Assembly (NCBI GenBank): GCA_029876055.1
Contig: CM056875.1
Location: 682,001-746,000 of the forward strand
Length of the DNA: 64,000 nucleotides
DNA from: Madurella fahalii
Taxonomy: Eukaryota > Ascomycota > Sordariomycetes > Sordariales
Direction of reading: 5' to 3'
Part shown: in pieces, positions 30,515 to 40,680 of the stretch
Layout: each line of letters starts with the position of its first letter
Numbering within the stretch: the stretch's first letter is position 1
Position numbers and translations under genes: made by a program
Notes under the pieces: generated by a model
Told to the model about the DNA's origin: nothing
Database searches by the model: none
Seen by the model: the letters and a program-made list of their open reading frames with translations, nothing else

Positions 30515-30520
30515 TATAAA
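30515..30520 (+). promoter_or_regulatory. TATA box of the 30648 gene
   Basis: TATAAA, 128 bp before the start of the reading frame at 30648, the same spacing seen upstream of the genes at 21687 and 28101. Confidence 0.5.
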
Positions 30521-30647
30521 GAGAGGAGCCTCTGTTAGTTGATTTCAAAAGTACAACATACCAGACTTTAACTTCACGACTAAGTAGGTACGCTATCTTA
30601 GCTTCCCATCAATATTTATCCTTGCATATGAGCCATTACCTTTGACA

Positions 30648-30854
30648 ATGTTGTTTCTTCGCGCCTACGTCGGACTTCTCGCCCTCCTCGCCTTGGGAGG
30701 GCTGGTAGCAAGCACACCGCTCACTAGTGAGAACGCCTCCCCAGGCCCGGTGGGCATCCGCGAAGAGGATCTCTATCCATCTCGGGCCCGAGATTACTAT
30801 CCCTCAAATCCCTCGGCATTATGGTTGCCAATATCTACAACGAGGTATGGCTAG
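30648..30854 (+). CDS. Small secreted protein, possibly frameshifted
   Basis: The ATG at 30648 opens a 68-residue frame with a clear signal peptide (MLFLRAYVGLLALLALGG, then VAS). The mature part has no cysteine and ends soon after SALWLPISTTRYG. A second frame (30821-31024) that overlaps its end encodes plausible protein (MVANIYNEVWLEQH, then FKSLEAVPLLRRYV), so a single-base frameshift near 30820, or an unrecognised intron, may have shortened a longer secreted protein. A TATA box lies 128 bp upstream. The family is not recognised. It lies in a sparse part of the accessory region. Confidence 0.45.
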   Translation: MLFLRAYVGLLALLALGGLVASTPLTSENASPGPVGIREEDLYPSRARDYYPSNPSALWLPISTTRYG

Positions 30855-31024
30855 AGCAACATACGCCCTCCGTCTTCAACTCATCTCTCACTCGACGCGC
30901 CCTAGCCTGCTATAGAAACCCTAACCAGAGCACTTTTTTTTCCCCTGGCCGGCGGCAAGGGCACATATATACAGTTCCCTTTAAGAGCCTAGAAGCTGTA
31001 CCTTTGCTACGCAGATACGTGTAA

Positions 31025-32889
31025 TAACGGTAGCCTACCAACTCTAATATACAACCCTAGGGGTACTCAAGGTAATGCCGTCGTTACCGGTTGCGGGAAA
31101 GGCGGTAGAGGAAGGCAAAGTTGGTGTATACATGTTGCGCATCTTGTGAGACATGTGGAATCCCTTTGTACGAGAGATAATGTGGGGAGCTTTTTTGGAA
31201 GTGAGGATGCGTACGGCAACGGTGATCTACTTATCCAAACTACGGGATAGGCAAACTAGTTGAAGCCGGGGCGTCATGGGGTATATCTTATGCTGTCTAA
31301 ACATGAGGAAGAAGTCTTGAAATATCTATGGACGTCTTTTCCATTTCAACCGATCAGTGACGATGATACGAACTTCAGTCCGACGTGATGACAGAATACA
31401 ACTCCGGTGTAAAGCAGAGCTCGTCTCGACACCTCACACTGTCTGAATTAACCAAATCTTTAATTTGGCATTTCCTGCCTCGAGGTTGAACACGCGGAAT
31501 AAAGTGTACACCGAATCCGGTTGCCGTTGCCATTCGTCTTCGGTTGCGTCTACAACACGTTTACTCATACCGCCAGCGTTGTCCGCGGGGGACCTACCCT
31601 TCGATACTCATCTTTACTCATGAAAAAATGCGTACCGTACCCACTCGTTGTAGCCTTCATCACAATCCAGTAGCGCGGCCTTGCATCTGCCTAGAGTTCC
31701 GATCATAGTCCAAGTCCGTAGTGTGATCTCCTATCCAAGTCACATTTACAGGGCAATTATATTGTTCAGTCGCCCCTCTGTGGGTCCTCTCTGTCCACCT
31801 CCTCTACGAGAAGGCTCTCCGGATCATCTTATGACGCCTGGGACGAACGTTAGAAGTATTTTTGCATGAAAAGCTCCCCGAGAAGCGGTGTGGTGATAAT
31901 AATAGGCCAATCAAACGAGCCAACGGACCCAAAATTTCCCAACGGAGGCGAAGAGGCCCCCTGCGATGCGTCCGTTTTGTTGTGGAACACACCAAAATAA
32001 GGGCCACTCAGATTTGTGGCCCAGTAGATAACTGAATTCGTCGACTTGGTTGCCGCCAAACGATGAACGCGTCAATTTTTATACGTGGTACAACGTTGTT
32101 GTACAGCCTTGCGCAGCGTACTACGTCGAGCGAGAAACGAAACAAAGCTTCTCATGAGGAGCCGGATTGTTGCATATAGTTAGCCGTACCCCATGCTTTT
32201 TGATAGGGTTAGATGCCTTGCAATGCCCAATGTTGCCAAGCACTTCGTATCAAACTGGCGTATTTCGGAGTATTCTTATCTTGTGCCGGAGGCATATATG
32301 TGGCGAGTACACTACCTAGAACTTGAGATGGCGTATGTCCGCTCTGTCGCCATGGACTTTTGTACTCATGGCCAGCAGCCGGCGGGTTCAAACCTCCACA
32401 GCGAGACTGTCTGGCTTACCGACTCGAACCCTGGTCGGAGCTACCCTAGCCAAATCCGAGGGCTCCTGTCTGTCTTGTCTGCTCTCTCTCACCAAAAGCC
32501 GATTCGTTGGATACAGTTACTGGAATTAAGCAATGTCTTTCGCGTTGACTATCTCGCATCTAGCTTTTCTGCGGCTGTACTGTACAGTATCATACTGTAT
32601 TGTACCCCACATGCCTGCTGAAAAGGTGCAAGGGGCCTTCTGCTTGATAATACACTTGAGAATTGTTCTCGGGGTTCTTTCTTCTCGGACTGAGAGGCAG
32701 TCTCTTTATTGGTACGTCAAGGCGCTCATAGTAATTGATTCTCCCCAGCTCTCAAAGCTGCATCCCAACCACCTTAGGCATCGCCCCTTTGCGAGCCACT
32801 CATACTTTACAGTACTGCACATACATACACACACCAACGCAACCCAGGCCACACACCCCAGTGTCCCAGATAATCCAACCGACGCCGCC
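31025..32889. other. Intergenic, no gene seen
   Basis: About 1.9 kb without a supportable gene. Short ORFs on both strands lack features. A near-palindrome gtacaacgttgttgtac lies at about 32086-32102. The final 70 bp form the leader of the alkyltransferase-like gene, rich in cacacac and ccaacc. Confidence 0.45.
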
Positions 32890-33515
32890 ATGCCCCGCAC
32901 CGACGAAGCCCAAGCTTTCTTCCACGCAGTGTACAGCGCGGTGCAGGAGATCCCGCGCGGCAAAGTGACCAGCTATGGACACATAGCCAAGCTGGTCGGC
33001 ACGCGCATGTTCCCCCCCACCCAAGAAGATGAACTGAGATTCCCCTTTTTGCGCTTTTTCAACTGACACGGTTTTGTTACCATCGCAGCCCAGCGCCCGC
33101 GCCAGGTGGGCGTCTGCCTCAAGCACCTCCCGTCGGACCCCTCAGCCCGCTTCAACCATGACAACGTCCCCTGGCAGCGCGTCATCAACGCCAGGGGCAT
33201 GATTTCCCCTCGGTCTGTATCCTCTATCGGGACCGCTCTCTATTTGCACTACTTTATATTGTCTATGGTTCCACTTCCGGGCGTGGCTAACAAACTGGCG
33301 GAATACCGTACAGATCTCAACCGTCCGGAGCGCGCAACCAAGCTGCAGCATTAGAAGCAGAGGGTGTCACCGTTACGACCGGCGCGCTGGGGGAATTGAT
33401 GGTGAACTTTGCCGAGTTTGGATGGTTCCCACGTATTCTGCCGTCTGAGGAAGCCCAGGGGCTGGTAGCTAGTGATGGGGATGAGGATGACGTCGATGAC
33501 GAAACGGATGGCTGA
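32890..33515 (+). CDS. atl1: Alkyltransferase-like protein (ATL)
   Basis: Join 32890-33004, 33089-33212 and 33314-33515, 146 residues. It has the DNA-binding fold of O6-alkylguanine DNA alkyltransferase: IPRGKVTSYGHIAKLVG (residues 21-37) with the helix-turn-helix, the arginine finger region RPRQVG, and VPWQRVINARG. In true alkyltransferases the last motif is PCHRV with a reactive Cys; here Trp67 stands in its place, as in ATL proteins such as fission yeast Atl1. ATLs bind alkylated guanine and hand the lesion to nucleotide excision repair. Intron 1 (33005-33088) begins GCATGT and ends CGCAG, a GC-AG intron; this is the only splice that keeps the motif in frame. Intron 2 is GTCTGT...TACAG. 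The C-terminal tail is acidic. Confidence 0.88.
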
Positions 33516-33992
33516 GGTGCATGTTGTACCAAGATCATGATTCACAATGCTATGGGAGATGGTTGGTGCAGCCACAGCCTCTATTCTCGCCGCCCTCTCT
33601 GCTGTAATCCAAGAAACTCGCACCCATCAGCTAAGCTATAACAAATGCGCTCCCAAGCGTCCAGGTCCAAGTCCCGTCTCTTTTGTCCCATGCGGGATCC
33701 TCCGCAGTCATCAAAATCCGAGCCGCAAACTTAACGTCATGCCTAGGCTTCTCCAACAGTTAGCAGTTGGGACACCCGGAGAAATGTGCAAACGAGTAGA
33801 ACGAATAGAGTCTCAGATAGCGGTTGGACAAGTTTTATCCACATAGTGTTTCGGTACAGGTCTGTGAACATGTGTCTATCATCATAGAGGGTGGATGTTT
33901 GATGATGAAGCAGAGAGCGAACTTACCGTTTACGTGGACGGGCTGCTGAGGGCATCGGTAGCCGGGCGGCATGACAGCAAGCGGGAAGAACT
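33516..33992. other. Convergent 3' intergenic region
   Basis: 477 bp between the ends of two convergent genes. A 99-codon plus-strand ORF has no features. It probably holds both polyadenylation regions. Confidence 0.4.
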
Positions 33993-34985
33993 TCAGGCAT
34001 TCCCAGACTTGTGCTTCTTAGCGGCCGGCGCAAAGAACGACTCCATCGTCCGCTGCCGCTTGTCGAACCGGGCGCTGCCGATACCACCCCGAGTCTTTTT
34101 CAAGCCCTCGAGGTGTTTTACCACATTGACGTCAACCACAGACATGGCAATCTGCCGCTGCCGCTGCCGCTGCTGTTGTAGGAGTTGCGTAGAAGGACCC
34201 GGCAGCGACGACTTCCTTTCACCGGAAGCCACCTCACCCTCCCCCTCCCCCTCGCCCTCACCCTCCCCGTCCCTGTCCACACCCTCAACAAGGACGGGAC
34301 GAGCCTCGACAGCCAGCTCAACATAACCGGTATTGCTCCAAACCGTGACGGGGTCATCCAACGGCGACCCGAACCTAGCGAGCAGCACCGCCAGCAGCAC
34401 CCCCAGGATTAGCCCATGCGCGACGACGACGACGACGCCGCCGCCGCCGCCATTCAACCCCTCCGCCTCTTCCGCCAGGAAGAAGAGCGGTTCCAGCCGG
34501 TCGCGCACGAAGCGCTCCGCCCGCCGGCGCATCTCGGCCGTCGTCTCGGCGCCCGCGTCGCCCAGCGACACGCCGAACTTCTTGCCCTCGGCCGCGCCGA
34601 AATCCCGCTCCCTCAGCTCGGCGAGCTGGACCAGCTCCAGCGCGGCGTTTCCGACGCCGTCCGCCCCCGCGGGAGCGGAGGCGCTCGCGGCCTGGGCGTC
34701 GACGATCGCCCGCGCCGTCTCGGCCGCCCGCTGGAGGTCCGATGAGAAGATGTGCGTGACGGGGCCGAGGGAGGCCAGGTGCAATGCCAGGCGGCGGGCT
34801 TGGAGGATGCCGTGCGAGGTGAGAGGGGAGTCGCGGGTTCCTGCGCTGCGGAAGCGGGGTTGGACGGTTAGTTCTCCTCGGTTTGGTTGGCGCGCGACTT
34901 GGGTGAGGGCGGAAACGGGCAAGGCGTACTAAATCCCCGCGACATTGTCGACGGTTTCGCCGTGGCGGACGAGGAAGAGTCGCAT
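33993..34985 (-). CDS. Histidine phosphatase (phosphoglycerate mutase-like)
   Basis: Join (minus strand) 34985-34930 and 34845-33993, 302 residues. The 84-bp intron (GTACGC...CCGCAG, branch ACTAACCG) splits Tyr in AGIYAGTRDSPLTSHG; only this splice joins the motifs in frame. The N-terminus is MRLFLVRHGETVDN with the catalytic RHG (His8), then a second basic set (SDLQRAAETARAI), the acidic ELRERDFGAAEGK, and VVVAHG with the second active-site His. This family removes or transfers phosphate through a phosphohistidine. Residues about 225-240 are a run of EG repeats, followed by a Gln/Arg-rich run. The C-terminus (residues 283-290, QRTMESFF) matches a PCNA-interacting PIP box. Substrate unknown. 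Confidence 0.85.
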
Positions 34986-35506
34986 TGCGTGATAATGGTT
35001 TAGATGGAAGTCAAGGCAATTTTCACGACATTGTCTGCCTCTAGGACACGCCCATGGTGGCCGCGCCGGCCGGCCGACGACTTGTTGCTGCCGTCTAGGA
35101 GCGTGGATTGGTGAACTGCCGGTTGGGGAGAAAGCGAAAAAAAAAAAATCGAGCAACTTCCCACGTATTCGAAGAATTTGTAGGGCTGGGTTGTGGTGGG
35201 GTATGGCTTGTGGTTGGTTGGCCAGCAGCCCCTGGTTGCTGCTGGGGGGAACCCAAACAATAGGTATTGGCAATTCAGGGGCACATCTCTAACAGACAAA
35301 GCCTTGAGCACTTCAGCACCAAACTGTTCCTGAGATGTACGACATTGTTGACGACAGTAAAAACATTTAAAGTATAAAGACCGTATTACATTCGAGAACG
35401 CCTGCACATCCGACCGTAACCCTGGGATCCGTAAACCGGGAATTAACGCCTGAGCCAATTGATCGTCCCACAGCCCTTGCCAAACAGCAGCACGGAATCT
35501 CATCCC
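34986..35506. other. Intergenic, no gene seen
   Basis: 521 bp between the phosphatase start and the RBR ligase end. It includes an A9 run at about 35140 and is the phosphatase promoter. A 167-codon minus-strand ORF here is unlike protein. Confidence 0.4.
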
Positions 35507-35628
35507 TCAATCCCGAATGTTATTCGGATGCCACGGGCAATCGGCTTTATGTGCACTGTTATCCTTCTCCAGAATGACCTTATGATCTGCCAAACAGTCC
35601 CAGCAAAAGCCGTGTTGACATCTCGTGC
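35507..35628 (-). other. RBR last exon, version B
   Basis: After acceptor GGAGCAG (branch GCTGATGC about 28 nt upstream), in the same phase as version A. Encodes TRCQHGFCWDCLADHK, then DNSAHKADC and a stop. It also supplies the second half of RING2, with a longer tail. Confidence 0.65.
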
Positions 35629-37594
35629 CTGCTCCCCGTCGCAAAAACCAAAGCATCAGCAAAATGTTCAAGGCAGGAGCTAGATACCTGAGCAGTCCCA
35701 CAAAGAAACTGGCCGCGGTGTCTCGTGTCTTGCCACAACCGCCGTCCCATTACCGCCGTCCACCGGTGCAGCGAACATTGTGGTTGCGGTCCCACAAGGC
35801 ATTGCAACCCCAACACCACTGGGATCGGCATTTGATACCTGCGAAGTAGACAGGCAAGTTTTAATCGATATCCCATCAAGCTAACCGCATTTATGGCAAC
35901 ACCTCCACTTGGGGTGCCCTCGGTCGAGGGTCGTAGAGGAAAGAGTGGGAAACGAAGGAGACAAACAGGGCCAACTTACACGTCATGTGTGCACTACATC
36001 CAGCGCGTCAGTATTGACCACGTACGACAAAAAGGGTATCAAGCAGCAAGGATGGAGGGACTCACCACCCCTGGTTCTTCTCAATCGGCGCACCGCAGCC
36101 AGGGCAGGGCTTCGTCGTCGTCGTAACCGTCTTCTGACTAGCCTCCTCCTCTGCCTTCCGCCTCGCCGCCAGCTCCCTCGCCTCCTGCGCCTTTCTCTCC
36201 CTCTCCTCCCGCTCCGCCCTCTCCCTCGCCTCCTTCTCCTCCCTCTTCTTTCTCTCCCTCCTCTCCCTCTCTTCCGCGACAGCCCTCTGCTCCGCGGCCA
36301 GCAGGCTCTGCGCAAACACGCGGTCGGCGTCCTCCTGCGCCCGGCGGGCCGCGGCCGCCTTCTCGGCCTCCTCGTTCTCCATGTCGAAGCGGCTGCGGAA
36401 GTTGACCGGGTCGGCCTGCAGGGCATCGTACTCCTCGCACGTCAGGTTCTCGTGCCAGGCCACCTTGTGGTGGAAGCACGAGCGGTGGTTACAGAGCATG
36501 CAGATCACGATGGGCTGGGCCATGCCACCCTCGTGGACCTGGCCATAGCCGCAGCCCGAGGTACACCAGAGGAAGTTGTCGGCTTGAGATATGGCGGAGC
36601 GGAAGGAGAGGGTTTGGTACCTGGGTGCGCGGGGTTCGGTCAGCATGGGGATGGGGCGAGAGAGAAAGGGGCCCTGGGATTGGACCTACCGCTCCTTGGT
36701 CTCGGCGTCGGCAAACCTCTGGACATCGTCGTACTGGAGAGTCTCGCGGCACTCGGGGCACTTGATCTCGTTCCATAGCCTGTTGTTGAGGTCGGTCCGG
36801 ATCGATGTTGCGATGCAGACGAGACAGGTCGTCGGCGCATGGTCACAAGTCTTGGTGATGGCTGCTGCGGGGAATTCGGACACGGGCTTGGTGTCGGTGC
36901 AGATAATGCATTCTCGTTCCCCGCTGAGGATATCCGGTAGCTTGCGCTGGTTAGTGATGACGACCGAGGCCGTCTCCTTGGCGACTTGATATCGTTGCCC
37001 GAAGCTGGAGAAGGAGGTCAGCCAGGACGTGGGACATAGACCACGATACAAAGTGGAGACCCACCCGAGGTCGTCGACGGCGGGAGGAGCGGGGAGGTTG
37101 GCATGGCCGACGCGTTCTTGGGACTGGAGAAAAGCCAACGTCATAGCATCCTGCCTGTTCTCGATAGCTGGCGCGTACGGGTTGTTCCTTCGAATCGAGT
37201 CGGCGGGACTCGCAACCGTGTTTCTCCTGGGCGATCGTCTCTTCAGGTGCTGCCTCACTACCTGCCTCCCCCTGGATTCCGCGTCGTCGACGAGGGGCCT
37301 GATGACCGGTGACTGTGGTCGACGCGGCACCTGGAATGCCTGGGCCGGCGTTGTGTCGCTCCCTGATTCACCGGCCGTTCCGCTCCGTCGCTCCGTGGCG
37401 GCAGCCGAGACGGGACTCTTCCCATTCTCTTCAAAGCCCCCGAGCAGCGCTGGATTGAACGGTAGGTAGCGAATGAAACTGGAAGCGGGGGCAGAGGTGC
37501 TCTGTTGTTCGCGACCTGCCTCGCCATCCTCCCACTCAAACCCTCCCAGAATCGCGGGATTGATAGGCCCGTAAAAGGGCTTTGCGAGCCTCAT
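35507..37594 (-). CDS. RBR-type (RING-IBR-RING) E3 ubiquitin ligase
   Basis: Join (minus strand) 37594-36690, 36620-36066, 35993-35980, then either 35838-35750 (520 residues) or 35628-35507 (531 residues). RING1 is at about 229-282 (CIICTD ... CDH ... CLVC ... CPEC). IBR is at about 310-375 (CTSGCGYG, CMLCNHRSCFHHKVAWHENLTC). A long Glu/Arg coiled region follows at about 390-465, then RING2 starts PCPGCGAPIEKNQG. A 14-nt micro-exon adds CAHMT. Either last exon completes C-x2-C-x4-CW-x-C and ends in H-x3-C. RBR ligases carry ubiquitin on the RING2 cysteine. The N-terminus has a repeated NPA(I/L)LGGFE motif (residues 12-20, 47-55). Introns have GTAGGT, GTGAGT and GTAAGT donors. Confidence 0.85.
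35750..35838 (-). other. RBR last exon, version A
   Basis: After acceptor CTTCGCAG, phase-matched to the micro-exon. Encodes CIKCRSQWCWGC then NHNVRC and a stop 6 codons later. It supplies the second half of RING2. A poor donor (GTGGAC) inside it could also splice on to version B in frame. Confidence 0.7.
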
Positions 37595-38860
37595 TGTAGA
37601 TGAATGTTATGATGTCGCAAGCATATCCAGAATGCTGGCGAGGAATGTCTGGGGCCGAAGAATGAAGCCAGTCTGGAGAGTTGCCGTCAACCCTGACCTC
37701 TTTTCTGTACGCTGAGACTGCCGAATGGTTGTTAGCCACATGGAGAGCGGATCAACTCGTCGAAGCCGACGTTGGGCATGGGAAATACGGTAGGGCTTGC
37801 GCAACGTGTGCTGTGTGAGATGGAACACGACGGCTGGATGAAGCACTGTGAGCCCGTGATCCTCTGCGAGAAACCAGCGGATTTATGCCAGGACAGAAGG
37901 AGTGGTGGTGATGGGGCCGGGTCGGCCTGCCGAGCTGTTGACAACACGCAAGGCAATTGGCGAACCAGGGGCCACTTGCGGAATGAAATGCCAATTGCGC
38001 AGCGAGGGATGGCATTTGAGACCCGACGGAAGGAAACACTTGCCTGAGCTTGGGAGCGCTCCGAGGAGCGTTCTTGGATGAGCTGGCAAGCGGGTGCTGG
38101 GTCAGACGTGAAGCTGCCGTTGTAGGCGACAGCGTGTGCAAGGAATGCTCCGACAAAGTTTACGCCACTCCGTTCCCCGCCCCGCGAACAGTGTGATCAG
38201 CTACCAAGCCAGGGTGAGGGAAGAAATAAACGCGCTGCTCTTTGCGTGCGGCTCATTGGGGATGGAGTTGCAGCCCCCGCATTCCAGGCGCGGTTGCACG
38301 ATGGGCTGAGCCTTTTGAGTTTGTGTGTCGCTGCGCCTGTGGGGCTACTGCCAGCTCAGACACCCAGACACCCCAGGCTCGCGGGATGCCTTTTTAGGTA
38401 CCCTATTGGAGGTACCCAGCCTGCGTACTGCACATGTACCAAAGGTACCTCGCCAGCCCTCTTGGCACACCTCCACCCTGCCAGCTGTTTGGGAGGGCCG
38501 TTGCCGTTGCTGCTGGCCTTTCCGTTGCAGTCGGATGAGCGCTGTGGCCGCACGTGTTTGCACCTGGCTTGGGGCATGGTTCTGCAGTGGTTCTTAGGCG
38601 CGTGGTTACGTGGATCGATCAGCCAGGGCGCTCTCTGCGCAGCTACAAGTGATTTCCGGAGTCGTGCTAAAATACATAACGAAGACCTTGTCTACCTACC
38701 TAGCTATAGCCCCCATGCTGTAGCTATCCGGACAACAAGCAGATCCAGTGCAAGTGCTCTCAGAGCCGGAACGGCCTCTGCTGCCCCACCAACGTACACA
38801 GCCCTCTCCTCCTAGCTATTCCTTGTTAAGCCCCTAGGCCCCCCAGGCACCCTAGGCCCC
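37595..38860. other. Intergenic: RBR promoter, GGTACC cluster, CCTAGGCC-type microrepeats
   Basis: About 1.27 kb. Three GGTACC palindromes lie within 53 bp (38397-38402, 38411-38416, 38444-38449). Next to the stop of the following gene are short repeats of cccctaggcc type (38833-38868). ORFs up to 189 codons on the plus strand (38246-38815) show no domain and are not supported. Confidence 0.45.
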
Positions 38861-40680
38861 TTAGGCCCACGGTCCACGCCACTGAGCCCATCCGCTACCA
38901 TCTTGTCCCCGCTCGGCTCTCTCCCGCTGTGAGTGGTAGAGCCGGCACATCATGGTGCGCTCGCCTTTCGCAACGAATCTCTCTCTCTTCTCCAGTGGAC
39001 CCCACGCCACCAGGACCTGTTGCATGCGGACCACGGTCGGGTCCCTGATGACATCCCCTTTGCCCACCTGCCGCATATAGAGAGCAGGAACGACAGATAC
39101 CACATTGGCGAGCTCCCGGCGCAACTGCTCCTTGGTCGGCTGTGGATCCAGTTTGGCCACGTTGAACGGCTTGCGGTTCTGGAGTATGTTTTCGCACTTG
39201 AGGTTGGCCAGGTCGTCGAGGAAGTCAGGGCTCGTTTCCAGGCTCTGCCGGCCGTTCCAGACCATGTACGGATTCAGATCAAGATAAAAGTGATGTGTCG
39301 ACGTGACAAATTTCTCGTGCAACGCCACGGCCGGCTTGATAAACTCCTCTTGGCAGCTGTAGCACAGTTTGCTCCAGTCCTTGTCTTTCTTGAACACTCG
39401 GAACAGGGCCGCTAGCTCCATCGTCAGCTCTTTGATCCGAACCGCTCTTGCCTTCTGGTAATCAGCGGAGCAGATTATTGCGTTCATCGTCTCGGCGCGC
39501 CAAGTTCGCAGCGCAAAAAGGTCTGCCAAACCTCGCGTGGTTAGTAGGCCTGCCGACCAAGCATCTTCTGCGCGGGAACCGACTGACCTCTCTTTGGCTC
39601 AACGTTGGTCTGCATAGAACTCTCGATATAGCTGAGGACCTCGACGGCACTCGGAATCGCCCCAATCAGCGTCTTTTGGAATATGCTGTCCTGTAGGAAG
39701 CGCATGACGATGGCGATGAGAACATCGATGTCTGTGTCGGGATACATACATGCATTGACCAGGTCGCCCTGGCTGTGCATGTACTTCCTGATCCTCTCGA
39801 GCTCCAACGGCTTTTTCTTGGCCAGCGCCAAAGCCTCGTCCATCTTGTCCTCGTCATCGAGGATTGGGTCGAGGAACTTGGTGACCCAGTCGGTGACGTT
39901 GTTGACGAGATCATCAAATTCCTGGCCAACTTCCTCTGGGGTAAGATCTTTCCGGTAAGGTTGCAGGCTGAAGATGTGAGACCGCGCGTCATCCAGCTCC
40001 GCCTTCAAGCCCTTATTCTCTGCCAGCAGAGTTTCGATCAAGCCGGCCGAGTCGCCGCTGCCAACGGCCACCTCGGTGGGCTTTGAGTCAATCCGGTCAA
40101 TCCGGCGTGCCAGTTCCTCAGCTGCGCGTTCTGCTTGGTCGGCGCGATTGCTGGCTTCCCGAAGCTGCTTTCGCAGGGCTTCCATCTGTCGCCGGAGGGC
40201 CGACTCCTCATTTCCGTCCTTGGCAGTCGCGTGGTCCTTGCCAGACCCGTTTACCCTGTTAATGTCCTCGTCGGCAGCATCCGGGCTAGTGCTCAACTCA
40301 TTGCCCGCCAGCATGCTCGAGAAGCTCTCGGGCGATACTCGCGCGGCTGCGTCGAGAGGAACCTTGTCTGGCCGCTTGGGTGGTTTGGCCTCATGGGTCA
40401 GCTCCGGCTTCAGGGGCTCACCATCAAACTCGTGTTTGGCCTCCTCCATCTCGGATCTCTGCGAGTGGAAAGACGAGACAGACCAGCGTAGATGCGGTAT
40501 TCCCCGGGCTGCCATGCCGCAGGAGAAGAGTGGTGCGAGGAGGAGACTGGAGATTCGAACACCAGCTGCATGCGGGGTTGTGGAGGGTGCAAGAGGCGTG
40601 TCTTCAGGCAAGACATGGGAGAAATATAAAAACAGGCGGCGCATGAGCTTGCGTGCGACGAAAGGCCATGCGAGATGCAC
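38861..40680 (-). CDS. Conserved coiled-coil protein of unknown function
   Basis: Join (minus strand) 40680-39588 and 39531-38861, 587 residues if the first ATG is used. The 56-bp intron has GTCAGT, a perfect CTACTAAC branch and GCGAG. Residues about 165-225 are a strong coiled coil (RRQMEALRKQLREASNRADQ-like heptads). Before it are Lys/Glu/Pro-rich stretches. After it comes a mostly helical region with conserved-looking patches (YRKDLTPEEVGQEFDDLV, MYPDTDIDVLIAIVMRFLQ, and HHFYLDLNPYMVWNG in exon 2), so this is a real, probably cytosolic or nuclear, fungal protein. I recognise no named domain. Later ATGs (MRRLFLYF, MAARGIPHL) are possible starts; a hydrophobic N-terminal stretch could also be a mitochondrial signal. 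Confidence 0.75.

Noticed and set aside
32380..32440. gggttcgagtcgg-like B-box on the minus strand
   Set aside because: No A-box upstream and no acceptor stem; treated as chance.
35909..36778. 289-codon Leu/Arg-rich plus-strand ORF
   Set aside because: Antisense of the Glu/Arg coiled region and IBR of the RBR gene; leucine-rich only because the other strand is Glu/Lys-rich.
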